NCBI RefSeq assembly: GCF_030813505.1
Contig: NZ_JAUSUE010000026.1
DNA length: 33,163 nt
Reading direction: 5' to 3' (one strand)
Origin: Pectinatus haikarae
GTDB lineage: Bacteria > Bacillota > Negativicutes > Selenomonadales > Selenomonadaceae
The position numbers were made by a program, and so were the translations under genes. This document shows, one piece after another, positions 17,215 to 26,016 of the stretch. The stretch's first letter is position 1, and every line of letters starts with the position of its first letter. The notes beneath the pieces were generated by a model that was not told the origin of the DNA, searched no databases, and was given only the letters and a program-made list of their open reading frames with translations.

Positions 17215-19906
17215 GCATATCCACCTCCTCAGCCTGCAGAGTAAAGCCGAATATAGTACCCTGCGGGATATTGTTTTTTACAAAAATCTCACCTTTGTGG
17301 GCTTCAACGATGGATTTGCAGAGGTAAAGCCCCAGTCCCAGTCCCCGTCTACCATCTCCGCGGATATTGCCGGCAGTGTAAAACATGTCAAACAGATTGA
17401 TTTTGTCTTTATCGGGTATGCCGGGGCCATCGTCAGCAACTTCTATGACTGCTGTTTCTTTTTCATGTCTGGCGGAAATAAAAATGTGAGATCCTGCCGG
17501 TGTATATTTAATGGCATTATCTATAATGTTGATCAGAACCTGTATGATCAGACGATAATCCATTTTTGCCATCAGCAGCTCATCATCCAAAATCATTTTG
17601 ATATTATGCTCCGCACTATTGCGGCTGACATGGAGCAGAGCTTCAGCGATAACCTCTTCCAAAAGCTCCGGCTGCATATTTAAATTCAGCATATCATTGT
17701 CAATTCTGGTGATGGAAAGCATATTTTCCACAAGCTTAATCAGCCACGCTGAATCATCATATATATCGGTATATAATGCTTTTTTCTGCCTTTCAGCCAG
17801 AACTGCAGAGTTTCTCATGAGAATGCCGGCATTACCGGAAATACTGGTAAGCGGAGTACGCAAATCGTGAGAAATGGTCCGAAGCAGGTTGGCACGCAGC
17901 TGTTCCTGCTGTATCCGCATAGAGATTTGTTTTTGTTTTTCATTAAGCCGTTCCTTCTCAAGAACCATTGCGCACTCTCCGAGCATGGCAATCATCAGAT
18001 TATTTTCATAAGGCTCCAAGGGGAATTTACTGTCCATGGCTATTCCCGCCACTGCAAGAACTGTGTCATCTCCGTGCACTGCAAAGTACAGACATTTTGC
18101 AGCGGTAAAAGTATCGGTGGTGGCACCGGCTTTTTTGTTGTTTTTATAAACCCATTCGGCCGCTGCACGCTCATCAGCTCCGAAATAAACCTGCGGGTTA
18201 TCCGATGAGTCATCTTTTTGAAAAACAAATGGTTTTGAAAGTATATTTCCCTGAACAGAATAAAAGATCACTGTTCTGTCCAGCAATTTTAACATTTGCA
18301 ATGCAGTCTCACGTAAAATATCTGTTTCATCTCTTGCCTGTTGCAATTTCCTACTTGTTTCCAAAAGCACCTCTGTACGATATGCTTTTTGTGCGGCTTG
18401 GCGGGCCTGATTTTTTACACGTTTGGTCAGTGTACCGGTGATGAAGGCGGCTGACAGCATAACCATGAATGTGACAGGATAGCCGGAGCTATAAGCCTGG
18501 AAAGAAAAGACAGGTTCAGTAAATAGAAAATCAAATATAAGTACGCAAAACACCGATGATAAAACACTGTATATACGGCCTTTTGTGATCATGGCATTGA
18601 TCAGAACACCTAAAATATAAATTGTGATGATATTTGCATTACTGAAGCTAAGATATTCAAACCATAAGCCTATTAAAGTACAAAAAATTAAAACAGCGGC
18701 GGATTTAGCCGAATCAATAAATGATATTTTCATGGACATTGCAATTCCGGGATATTTTATGCGGAAAGATGACTGCGTGTCGGGTATAATATAAATATCG
18801 AGCGCAGGAGCAAGAGAAGTCAATCTGTCCACATAATTGGTTTTTCTCAGCCATTTTTGCAGATGCCCGGAGCGTCCCATGACAATTTTTGAAACCCGGC
18901 CTGCCTTGGCATATTCTGCAATCTGAGCGGGAATATCATCTCCGTACACTGTTGCGATCTGCGCACCCAGCTGTTCAGCCAGTCTGGTATTTTTTCTCAA
19001 AGCAGCCTTGTTTTTATTTCCTGATTTTTGTGTGCCGGATGTTTCCACAAACAATGCTGTAAATATACCGTGGAAAGCGGATGACATTCTTGCCGCAGTA
19101 CGGATGACTTTGGCATTGGAAGGCGCTGAAGACAGACAAACCAAAATGTGTTCACGCACATAGGTACTGCTGTCTTTCAAAGGTCCGCTGTTTTGTATTG
19201 CTGTGCGATTGACCTGATCTGCTGTGCGGCGCAGAGCAATTTCACGCAAGGCAATCAAATTGTTCTTTTTGAAAAAATTAACAAGCGCGCGCTTTGCCTG
19301 CTCCTTATGATAAATTTTTCCTCTTTGCAGTCTGTCTATCAGATCATCCGGTTCGATATCTATAAGTTCAATCTTATCAGCACTGTCGAAGACATTGTCA
19401 GGAATGGTCTCCCGAACGGAAATACCGGTAATAGAGGCTACAATATCATTTAAGCTTTCAATATGCTGAATATTGATCGTAGTAAAAACATCAATGCCTG
19501 CCCGCAGCAATTCGTCAATATCCTGATATCTTTTTTTATGGCGGCATCCCTCCGCATTGGTATGAGCCAGCTCATCAACGAGAATGATATCAGGTTTTCG
19601 CTCAAGAGCGCGATCCAGATCAAATTCCCTAAATGTGACGCCTTTATAGGATATTTGCAAGGTAGGCAGTATTTTTAACTCATTTGACAGTGCCATAGTT
19701 TCCGGACGGCTATGGGGTTCAATGTACCCGGCGATTATATCAATGCCATCCTTTTTTATCCCATGAGCATCTTTCAGCATAGTAAAGGTTTTTCCGACTC
19801 CGGCGGCATAACCCAGGTATATCTTTAATCTGCCGTGTTTTTTCCCCGGAAAAGCTTCGTCAGGCTGTCCAGGCAATGCTTCCGAATCAGCTTGTTTGAT
19901 CGGCAT
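17207..19906 (-). CDS. kdpD: potassium sensor histidine kinase KdpD
   Basis: An 899-residue sensor kinase of standard KdpD length. Domains in order: KdpD N-terminal domain with Walker A (GYAAGVGKTFTML) and VDELAHTN; a universal-stress-protein-like domain around 245-375 that in other Firmicutes can bind c-di-AMP; four membrane helices around 395-500; a GAF-like region; the phosphorylated His in TISHDLRTPLTSISG; and a HATPase domain with NIIDNAIKYTPAGS and DDGPGIPDKD. It controls KdpE in response to K+ or ionic stress. The ATG at 19906 has an AAGGGCGG-type ribosome site. Confidence 0.94.
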   Translation of the reverse strand: MPIKQADSEALPGQPDEAFPGKKHGRLKIYLGYAAGVGKTFTMLKDAHGIKKDGIDIIAGYIEPHSRPETMALSNELKILPTLQISYKGVTFREFDLDRALERKPDIILVDELAHTNAEGCRHKKRYQDIDELLRAGIDVFTTINIQHIESLNDIVASITGISVRETIPDNVFDSADKIELIDIEPDDLIDRLQRGKIYHKEQAKRALVNFFKKNNLIALREIALRRTADQVNRTAIQNSGPLKDSSTYVREHILVCLSSAPSNAKVIRTAARMSSAFHGIFTALFVETSGTQKSGNKNKAALRKNTRLAEQLGAQIATVYGDDIPAQIAEYAKAGRVSKIVMGRSGHLQKWLRKTNYVDRLTSLAPALDIYIIPDTQSSFRIKYPGIAMSMKISFIDSAKSAAVLIFCTLIGLWFEYLSFSNANIITIYILGVLINAMITKGRIYSVLSSVFCVLIFDFLFTEPVFSFQAYSSGYPVTFMVMLSAAFITGTLTKRVKNQARQAAQKAYRTEVLLETSRKLQQARDETDILRETALQMLKLLDRTVIFYSVQGNILSKPFVFQKDDSSDNPQVYFGADERAAAEWVYKNNKKAGATTDTFTAAKCLYFAVHGDDTVLAVAGIAMDSKFPLEPYENNLMIAMLGECAMVLEKERLNEKQKQISMRIQQEQLRANLLRTISHDLRTPLTSISGNAGILMRNSAVLAERQKKALYTDIYDDSAWLIKLVENMLSITRIDNDMLNLNMQPELLEEVIAEALLHVSRNSAEHNIKMILDDELLMAKMDYRLIIQVLINIIDNAIKYTPAGSHIFISARHEKETAVIEVADDGPGIPDKDKINLFDMFYTAGNIRGDGRRGLGLGLYLCKSIVEAHKGEIFVKNNIPQGTIFGFTLQAEEVDMHE

Positions 19907-20291
19907 AAAGATCCGCCCTTCTTTTATAAAGATTATATATAAAAGTATAGCATAAAGAGAATTAGGATAGCATTACGGCTTTATCAATAATGTTAAGATT
20001 ACATTAGGATGGCTGTAAGAATGATGAAATACTAGAATATATGCTTACCGAAATGAAGTTGCTTCTTTTTATATCTGCGGCAGCGGGGCCGGTTAATTTT
20101 GATGTAATATTTATGCCGCCCATTTTATTTTTATACTATTCTTATTAAAAAGAAATTATAATAAGAATTGGGAATGATCACTCCATTTACGGAGAAAAAT
20201 GCCATACCGTATGATACAGATGGAAATTCAATGGATGTTTCAGACGTATAAAAATTAATGTAAATTTTAAATTTATCAGGGGGACAGATGT
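19907..20291. other. divergent intergenic region between kdpD and the CBS gene
   Basis: This 385-base gap contains no convincing gene. A TATACT on the minus strand near 19940 could be the kdpD -10 element but its -35 is poor. An inverted repeat, ATTCTTATTA (20138-20147) and TAATAAGAAT (20159-20168), has perfect 10-base arms 11 bases apart and may be an operator or small terminator for the plus-strand gene. Confidence 0.4.
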
Positions 20292-20789
20292 ATGCCATTT
20301 GATTCAGACTCTTTTAAAGATCGGGATTCCTATCCCGATAATAATGATAGCTTGAAATGTAATACGGGGAAAAGTATCATTCATTTATTGATACCTAAAG
20401 CATCTGTGGCACTTTTGGATGCTCATTGTACTTTGCGGCAGGGACTTGAAAAAATGAGATTTCATGGGTATTCAGCGATACCCGTCATTGAAAAAGACGG
20501 AACTTATGTTGGAACAGTCAGCGAAGGGGATTTTTTATGGCATATCCTGGTAAATGAAACTTATGCTATGAAATCACAGGAAAACTATTTTATTTCAGAT
20601 ATACTTCGAAGCAAATGGAACCTTGCTGTAAAAATTGATGCGACCATGGATGAACTTCTGCTGCGTATTATGGATCAAAATTTTGTTCCGGTCATCGATG
20701 ACAGAGAAAAATTTATAGGAATTATAACAAGAAAAGATGTAATAAAATATCATTATGATTTATTGAAAGATGGGAAACAAAAGGATTGA
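20292..20789 (+). CDS. CBS-domain pair protein
   Basis: A 165-residue protein with a tandem CBS domain pair: the first around residues 35-90 (RFHGYSAIPVIEKDGTYVGT then SEGDFLWHIL) and the second around 100-155 (MDQNFVPVIDDREKFIGIIT then RKDVIKYH). CBS pairs usually bind adenosine nucleotides or S-adenosylmethionine and act as stand-alone energy or ligand sensors. The roughly 30 N-terminal residues are hydrophilic and unrecognised. GGGGG lies 8 bases before the ATG. Divergent from kdpD; a link to potassium control is only positional. Confidence 0.85.
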   Translation: MPFDSDSFKDRDSYPDNNDSLKCNTGKSIIHLLIPKASVALLDAHCTLRQGLEKMRFHGYSAIPVIEKDGTYVGTVSEGDFLWHILVNETYAMKSQENYFISDILRSKWNLAVKIDATMDELLLRIMDQNFVPVIDDREKFIGIITRKDVIKYHYDLLKDGKQKD

Positions 20790-20875
20790 TGCTTTCTCAT
20801 GAATCAAAAATTGCGTTGGCCGTAGGTTTCTTCCAGTAATTTTCTATGATTTGCACTTGCCATCTTTTGGAAAAA

Positions 20876-20899
20876 TAGATGGTAAAATAGATGGTAAAA
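20876..20899 (+). repeat. tandem 12-base duplication
   Basis: TAGATGGTAAAA occurs twice in direct succession, just before the decayed phoU fragment. Probably replication slippage in non-coding DNA. Confidence 0.6.
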
Positions 20900-20900
20900 T

Positions 20901-21154
20901 AAAGAAATTAAACAACAGATTGACGCCGTTCAATTAAATGGTAAAGTAGTTGGGCGTTTTTTGTGTTTAAAAATAGGCAAAAAACAGCTGCTAAAAATTC
21001 AATAAAAGCTCTTTTAAATTTCGATAAAAAATTGGCAGCACAGGTAATGGAGAATGATGATATTATTGACCAGCTGCTTATCGAAACAGAGGACGCCTGC
21101 ATCTTACTTATAGCCAAACAGCAGCCAATAGCCCATGATCTTAGAGTGATCGAA
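20901..21154 (+). pseudogene. phoU: decayed phoU N-terminal fragment
   Basis: Two overlapping frames join into the N-terminal half of PhoU, the phosphate-signalling adaptor. One frame reads KEIKQQIDAVQLNGKVVG; after a frameshift near 20950-20975 the next reads SIKALLNFDKKLAAQ, then IDQLLIETEDACILLIAKQQ followed by PIAHDLRVI, a clear PhoU signature. Homology stops after LRVI, where PhoU normally continues into ALKI and DLERIGD; the following codons read INPCKYCKVYGQ and end at 21211. No start codon or ribosome site survives. This is a relic left beside ssrA, with both ends lost. Confidence 0.75.
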
Positions 21155-21289
21155 ATAAATCCTTGCAAATACTGCAAGGTATACGGACAATATAAACATA
21201 TTATGTTATAATATGTCCCAGGTGTTATCTACCGAAACGATAAGGCGGTCAATAGAAGATAATGATTTATACTAAAAAAACAGTATTAT

Positions 21290-21318
21290 TTGACAAGCAA
21301 AAAATCTTATGCTATAGT
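21290..21318 (+). promoter_or_regulatory. ssrA promoter
   Basis: TTGACA (21290-21295) and TATAGT (21313-21318) are separated by 17 bases. The predicted start is about 15 bases before the mature tmRNA end, consistent with RNase P trimming of a short leader. Confidence 0.75.
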
Positions 21319-21340
21319 AATAAATGTACTAGTATGTAAC

Positions 21341-21691
21341 GGGGACGTAATGGTTTCGACGGGGGCAGATGATGTACAAGAAGCGAGCCGGGGGGTCATC
21401 AACCCGTTAGTAAGGTGAACACTTTTATTAAACATAAAAGCTAACGAAGATTACGCTTTAGCAGCTTAATGCTAACCTCTTTTGTTTCTTTTCTCGCGCG
21501 AAGCAAAAAGAGGACAATTGCGAGATACCCAGTATCCAATTCTCGGAGGATGTTGGGGAATTTTATCGAGATAGGAAAATGAAGCTTTGTTTGTGTAGAT
21601 TTGTTGACTGAAAATTAAACACAAAATGCGCTCGGAGAAACTTGTGCAGCAATGTTTTCGGACAGGAGTTCGATTCTCCTCGTCTCCACCA
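21341..21691 (+). ncRNA. ssrA: tmRNA
   Basis: The 351-base gene has the hallmark tmRNA 5' end GGGGACGTAATGGTTTCGAC and a tRNA-like 3' end with GTTCGATTC as T-loop and an encoded CCA (21689-21691). The 5' GGGGAC pairs with the 3' GTCTCC. The mRNA-like part encodes a tag ending ANEDYALAA followed by TAA; by alignment with the usual TTAAAC before the resume codon, translation may resume at ATA, giving IKANEDYALAA. tmRNA rescues stalled ribosomes and tags the product for proteolysis. Its 3' end is a common integration site, and a recombinase gene lies immediately downstream. Confidence 0.96.
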
Positions 21692-21734
21692 GTCGTATGA
21701 CAAATATTTCTACTGTATGGTAGGCGTATTTTAA

Positions 21735-23177
21735 TTATAAAATTTTTTTTGATACTATTATGCTCTCGAGAAAGGTATCTATAATTTCTCTTAACTGACT
21801 AACTTTTTTACCTTTCTCAATAAAGGATCTTACCAAATTAATTATTTGTTTTTTTGTTGGCACAAAATTATCAGAACTTTTAAATTTGTTTATTTGCATG
21901 TCAATATTATTAAGGCGCGTTTTATTTGCTAAAATTCTCTCGCGTATTATATCTCCGGTTTGTCCATCTTCAGCTAAATCAAGCAGATTGTTAATTTTAC
22001 CTGTTATTTCGTTACGTTGTTGTTCGAGTAATTTTTTTTCTCTATTATCTCCAGAAGATATTATATTGATTCGTTTTTGTACTTCAGTGGTAAGCAGAGG
22101 GATTAGTTTAGGATTTAATAATTGAATATTTATATAATTTAAAGTGGCAGTTTCAAGCCACTCTTTTTTGATTCTTATTCCTTTGCATCCATTCATTGTT
22201 TTATTGTTATTGCAACAGCGATAATAAGAATATTTAGTTCCTTTGGTTGATATAAATGTACCTCCAGTCATTCGTGATCCACATTTTGCACAAAATACTT
22301 TACCTGTTAAATAATAAGGAATTTTAGCTTTAAATTTAGCCGTTGCATGTTTGTCGGTAAGCATGCGGGTTTGAACTTTATTCCATATTTCCTGTGAAAT
22401 AATAGCTGGCATACCGTTTGGAATTTCTATCATATCGCTTGAATCATTCATATGATTGTTTCTTGTATGCAATTTCCCACCTGAAACACGTCCAAAGGTA
22501 TATATTCCTATATATTTTTTATTACGCAAAATGTCATATAAACTGTTTTTGCCAAAATGGATACCGCGTTTAGTTCGATAGCCATTTTGATTCAATTCTG
22601 TAAGGATATGATTATATCCAAATCCGGCAGCTCGAAGTTTAAAGATCAAGCGCACAATAGGCGCTTCTTTTTCATTTACAATATATTTAAGATCTGGCCC
22701 AACGTCATAACCTAAAGGTGGAGTACCACCATTATGGCGTGCCTTATATGCGTTTTCCCTCTGCCCTTTCAATGCTTCCTTAGCTAGATTACGGCTATAA
22801 TACGCAGCCATACCGACCATTACAGTTTCCATCATTTGACCTTCTGGACTGCTATCTATGTTTTGAGTGACATATTCATAATGCACTCCATATTTTTGTA
22901 ATTGTGCCTTATTATAGTAGTAATCATATTCATTACGTGCATTACGATCAATTTTATGAAAAATGACTGCGGAAAACATACATGACTTAGCATCTTTAAT
23001 AAGTTTTTGAAAAGCCGGCCTGTGATCATTAGTACCGCTAAAGGTTTCATCACAATATTCATTAATGATACTATAACCCTTATTATAGCAATATGCTTTA
23101 GCCGCACGTAATTGAGCTGTGATTGATTCTTCTCTTTGATTGTTGGATGAATATCTTGCGTAAATTGCAACTTTCAT
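21735..23177 (-). CDS. large serine site-specific recombinase
   Basis: A 480-residue serine recombinase. The N-terminal resolvase domain has the catalytic Ser10 in AIYARYSSNNQREESI, plus DETFSG and FHKIDRNARN. A recombinase domain (residues about 160-260, with GYDVGPDLKYIVNEKEAPIV) and a zinc ribbon (CAKCG with a downstream CC and C) follow, then a coiled-coil-like C-terminal segment. Such enzymes integrate and excise prophages or mobile islands. The gene ends 44 bases from ssrA, and AAGGAAGGA precedes its ATG. It is shorter than many phage integrases but all domains are present. No duplicated attachment site was found by eye. Confidence 0.88.
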   Translation of the reverse strand: MKVAIYARYSSNNQREESITAQLRAAKAYCYNKGYSIINEYCDETFSGTNDHRPAFQKLIKDAKSCMFSAVIFHKIDRNARNEYDYYYNKAQLQKYGVHYEYVTQNIDSSPEGQMMETVMVGMAAYYSRNLAKEALKGQRENAYKARHNGGTPPLGYDVGPDLKYIVNEKEAPIVRLIFKLRAAGFGYNHILTELNQNGYRTKRGIHFGKNSLYDILRNKKYIGIYTFGRVSGGKLHTRNNHMNDSSDMIEIPNGMPAIISQEIWNKVQTRMLTDKHATAKFKAKIPYYLTGKVFCAKCGSRMTGGTFISTKGTKYSYYRCCNNNKTMNGCKGIRIKKEWLETATLNYINIQLLNPKLIPLLTTEVQKRINIISSGDNREKKLLEQQRNEITGKINNLLDLAEDGQTGDIIRERILANKTRLNNIDMQINKFKSSDNFVPTKKQIINLVRSFIEKGKKVSQLREIIDTFLESIIVSKKIL

Positions 23178-23239
23178 AAAAAATAGTTCCTTCCTTAAGT
23201 TAATAGAAATATGATTGTATTAGAGGTGAGTGATATAAA

Positions 23240-23266
23240 ATAGGATGTTCATTATGGACATCCTAT
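23240..23266. promoter_or_regulatory. hairpin/palindrome between recombinase and HipA-like gene
   Basis: ATAGGATGTTC (23240-23250) and GGACATCCTAT (23256-23266) form 11-base arms with one G-T position around a 5-base spacer. It lies in the gap between divergent genes and has no clear T-run, so an operator is more likely than a terminator. Confidence 0.4.
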
Positions 23267-23359
23267 GAAAAATATGCGAGTATATAATACTCAATGACTT
23301 TTATAGATATCTTTTAATTTTTGATTAATAAAGAAATTTTAATTTTTAAGGGGTATAAA

Positions 23360-24496
23360 ATGGAAATTATACTTATGGATAAAGAAATTCCTGTAATAGA
23401 ATTAAATATAAATAATATATCTGGCCGCATAAAAGAAATTATTAAAATATATAATGAAGAATATTTACCATTACCAGTTAAATATCAAACCGATAAAGAA
23501 TACGCATTAGAATCCTGGATAAAGTCTCGAAGTATTTCAACTTCTCGACAAGATTTATCAGTTTTATTAGAAGCTGCAGATGTAGAAACTGCTAGCGCAC
23601 TATCTCTTAAAAACTTAGGATTAAATCTATCTGATCAGTATTGGTATAGACCTAAAGAAGCTGATATAACTTGGAAACAAGTTAATTTATTTGACAATCA
23701 ATTTAATACCCAAGGTTTCTCATCTTCAGATGATATGCCATCATCATATTCTCCTGATATGAGTTCTAATGGAGAACTTAGAAAATTTTGGACCATAAAA
23801 AATAATAAGCGCTATCTGTATAAAGAAAGTACAGCTCCTTATTATCAGCAAGCCTATAATGAAGTTTTTGCGTCGAAATTGCTATCTAAGTTAAATATCC
23901 CTCACGTTACGTATAAATTAGATGTTTTGAAAGATAAAACATATAGTGTTTGTGAAACATTTATAGATCATGACACAGAGTATGTTCCGGCGCTGTACAT
24001 TCGGAATGCTTGTAAAAAAAACAACAATGAAAATGATTATAAACATTTTCTTCGTTGTATGAAAGTGTTAAAAATACCTTGTAAAAGGGAATCTATTGAC
24101 ACAATGTTAGCATTCGATTATTTAATTAATAATAATGATAGACATTATGGTAATTTTGGTTTTATAAGAAATGCAGAAACATTAAAATTCATAGGCTTTG
24201 CACCTCTATTTGATCATGGTAATAGCCTATGGTATAAAGATATAACTAAAAACATGAAACTTAAAAGCCAGGAGGCAAAACCATTTAGAAGTTTACACGA
24301 AAATCAAATTAAGTTACTAGAAGAATCTACCATATCTGTAGAAGATATTACTGAAAAAAATATTACTGAAATTGCCCATGATGTTTTTGAAAAAAATTCA
24401 CTTATTGATAATGAACGTATTAGGCGTATAATATATAATATTGATTTTCAGGCACAGCAGTTAAGGAAAATAATGACAAATTCATTTAGACGGTAA
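23360..24496 (+). CDS. HipA-like kinase domain protein
   Basis: A 378-residue protein of the stand-alone HipA-like family common in Clostridia and related bacteria. The C-terminal half has kinase-like elements: a probable ATP-binding Lys155 in RYLYKES, the catalytic loop LINNNDRHYGNFGF (Asp260, Asn265) and the metal-binding Asp285 in APLFDHGNSLWY. The N-terminal 130 residues contain SWIKSRSI and LNLSDQYWYRPK blocks typical of this family, not a HipB-type helix-turn-helix. HipA relatives phosphorylate translation factors or other proteins; the target here is unknown. AAGGGG lies 6 bases before the ATG. A Fic-fold gene follows 53 bases downstream. Very AT-rich, suggesting transfer. Confidence 0.78.
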   Translation: MEIILMDKEIPVIELNINNISGRIKEIIKIYNEEYLPLPVKYQTDKEYALESWIKSRSISTSRQDLSVLLEAADVETASALSLKNLGLNLSDQYWYRPKEADITWKQVNLFDNQFNTQGFSSSDDMPSSYSPDMSSNGELRKFWTIKNNKRYLYKESTAPYYQQAYNEVFASKLLSKLNIPHVTYKLDVLKDKTYSVCETFIDHDTEYVPALYIRNACKKNNNENDYKHFLRCMKVLKIPCKRESIDTMLAFDYLINNNDRHYGNFGFIRNAETLKFIGFAPLFDHGNSLWYKDITKNMKLKSQEAKPFRSLHENQIKLLEESTISVEDITEKNITEIAHDVFEKNSLIDNERIRRIIYNIDFQAQQLRKIMTNSFRR

Positions 24497-24549
24497 TATA
24501 TTTACTTTTTTAAAAAATTTTCGTTAAAAGGTTAAAAGAAGGTATAAAC

Positions 24550-25410
24550 GTGAAGCAGATATGTAATTTGGATTTAGCTAAGTATAAAATAGAAAAGGAA
24601 CAAAATATTATACTCGCCAAAAAATACTTAGTTTCTTCAATATATAATACCGCAAAAATAGAAGGTTGTAATGTCACTTATCCAGACACGCAGACCATTC
24701 TTGCCGGAGCGGTCATAAATAATGTTTCCGTGGATGATATCCAAACGATCTTAAATTTACGCGACGCTTACAGGTTCATGATTACCAGCATAAATACCCC
24801 TTTCTCACTAGAATATGTTTGCAAAATTAATGAATATGTTTCCCGCAACGAAAGTTTGCAATGGGGGGTACTAAGAAGTGGTGATGTAGGCGTCGGTGGT
24901 ACAGATTGGAAACCAGAAATTCCTGATAAAAAAAACACGGAAGAAAAGATTAAACGAATACTGGCATTAAACAATCCGATAGACAGAGCTTTAGAATATT
25001 TTTCATATGCAGTGAAAAGCCAATTGTTTTGGGATGGGAATAAACGTACTTCTATAATAGCCGCAAATAAAATTTTAGTAAGCAATCAATGCGGTATACT
25101 GAATATCATGCAGGAAAACATAGCGGAATTTAATAAAACTTTACTATATTATTATAATACCAATGATAACCATCCACTGCGAAGATGCCTTAAGCGTTCA
25201 ATATATTCGATAGATAAGGGATTTAACATGATTAATTATTATGCTGCGGAAACTGGACTATTTATAAAAACAGCAAATAAATTGCTGCGTGAGGGGAAAA
25301 GCCTCCATGATATAAAAGAATTTTTCAAGAAGTTTGTCTTAGATGATAGACAAAATGACGAAAAAAATAAGCTGCTGGAATTGCTTAAACCATTTAGCAA
25401 TGGCAGATAA
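24550..25410 (+). CDS. Fic-fold protein with a degenerate catalytic motif
   Basis: A 286-residue Fic-domain protein. The Fic core motif, normally HPFx(D/E)GN(G/K)R, reads QLFWDGNKR (158-166): the metal, phosphate and Arg side residues are kept but the catalytic His is Gln158. An inhibitory-type (S/T)xxxE(G/N) motif is present as TAKIEG (34-39). AMP-transfer by the usual mechanism should fail, so the protein may have another activity or a binding role. The residues after about 205 are a separate helical region. The start is a GTG at 24550, 7 bases after AGAAGG; no alternative ATG fits. It probably shares a transcript with the HipA-like gene. Confidence 0.78.
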   Translation: MKQICNLDLAKYKIEKEQNIILAKKYLVSSIYNTAKIEGCNVTYPDTQTILAGAVINNVSVDDIQTILNLRDAYRFMITSINTPFSLEYVCKINEYVSRNESLQWGVLRSGDVGVGGTDWKPEIPDKKNTEEKIKRILALNNPIDRALEYFSYAVKSQLFWDGNKRTSIIAANKILVSNQCGILNIMQENIAEFNKTLLYYYNTNDNHPLRRCLKRSIYSIDKGFNMINYYAAETGLFIKTANKLLREGKSLHDIKEFFKKFVLDDRQNDEKNKLLELLKPFSNGR

Positions 25411-25422
25411 AACAGCATTGAC

Positions 25423-25449
25423 AATCCCCACGCCTAAAGGCTGGGGATT
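25423..25449. repeat. IS200/IS605-type end hairpin
   Basis: AATCCCCA, a bulged C, GCCT, loop AA, AGGC and TGGGGATT form a 12-pair hairpin. Such GC-rich imperfect hairpins mark the right end of IS200/IS605-family elements, and this one lies just past the 3' side of the decayed tnpB (minus strand). On the minus strand it would also be the 3' end of any guide RNA derived from the element. Confidence 0.65.
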
Positions 25450-25735
25450 CTTGGTTTGACAACCATTGCGCATCCACAGAAGTATCTGCGACTTATACGA
25501 TTTCCCCAAGCGTAAATTTCCGTGTATCCCACGGTCCCTAGGCTAGGGGGGGAGAACCTGCGTCAGTATATTCTTTACCGCGTTTATATCGCGATTATGA
25601 TGCGTCCCACATTGTGGCAGTCCCATTTGCGGACGGACAGACTTTTAATCAGCAATTTCTGCTATCCTCAGCAACCGCAGATCTGGATGGACGGATATAT
25701 GCACATGGACGCAGGGCAACACGGATGCGCTGTTC
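25450..25735 (-). pseudogene. tnpB: decayed tnpB of an IS200/IS605-type element
   Basis: Joining frames on the minus strand recovers the C-terminal zinc-finger and catalytic end of TnpB. YPSIQICGC is followed by two stops where cysteine and tyrosine are expected, then LSVRKWDC, a frameshift, and PQCGTHHNRDINAVKNILTQ (about 25558-25620). In TnpB this is the CxxC...CxxC ribbon plus the RuvC-III Asp in RD. Beyond it, a non-coding tail runs to the end hairpin. TnpB is a guide-RNA nuclease of transposons; this copy is dead. No tnpA and no left end were identified. Confidence 0.7.
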
Positions 25736-25758
25736 GCAGACAAGCTTATGTTAGCTCA

Positions 25759-26016
25759 CTATGACTGCCCGTACGAGTTAATGTTAAGGTTAGCTCCCTC
25801 ATCTATCCGGTATATTAAAAGCCAGTCAGGTTGAATATGGCATTCACGAAAACCTTTGTAATTTCCGATCAAGGCATGATCCTTATATTTGCTTGGAAGA
25901 GACTTCAGCTCAATCAGAAGTTCAAGAACCTTTTCAAGATAGGCTGGATTATATCCACGTTTCTTTATTTTTTTAAAATCCTTCTTAAAAGCAGTACCAT
26001 ATTCAATTTTCAGCAT
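25759..26016 (-). pseudogene. YafQ/RelE-type toxin with a damaged C-terminus
   Basis: An 85-residue relative of YafQ mRNA interferases, toxin half of a type II pair. It keeps FKKDFKKIKKRGY, the basic/catalytic His47 and His60 and Asp64 in RECHIQPDWLLIYRID. The family normally ends in RTGSHSDLF, which supplies the last catalytic His, but here the frame turns into EGANLNINSYGQS and stops. The break is at about 25800, where tnpB-related debris begins. RNase activity is probably lost or weak. Its start overlaps the antitoxin stop by 14 bases. Confidence 0.75.

Noticed and set aside
20807..20870. A minus-strand frame reading MASANHRKLLEETYGQRNF.
   Set aside because: Only 19 codons, no ribosome site and no recognised relatives.
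20930..20960. ACGCC...GGCGTTTTTT looks like a terminator after the CBS gene.
   Set aside because: The stem is short and interrupted, and the same bases encode part of the phoU relic, which explains them better.
25522..25764. An 80-codon plus-strand frame over the IS region.
   Set aside because: It lies antisense to the reassembled tnpB fragments and has no recognisable domain or ribosome site.
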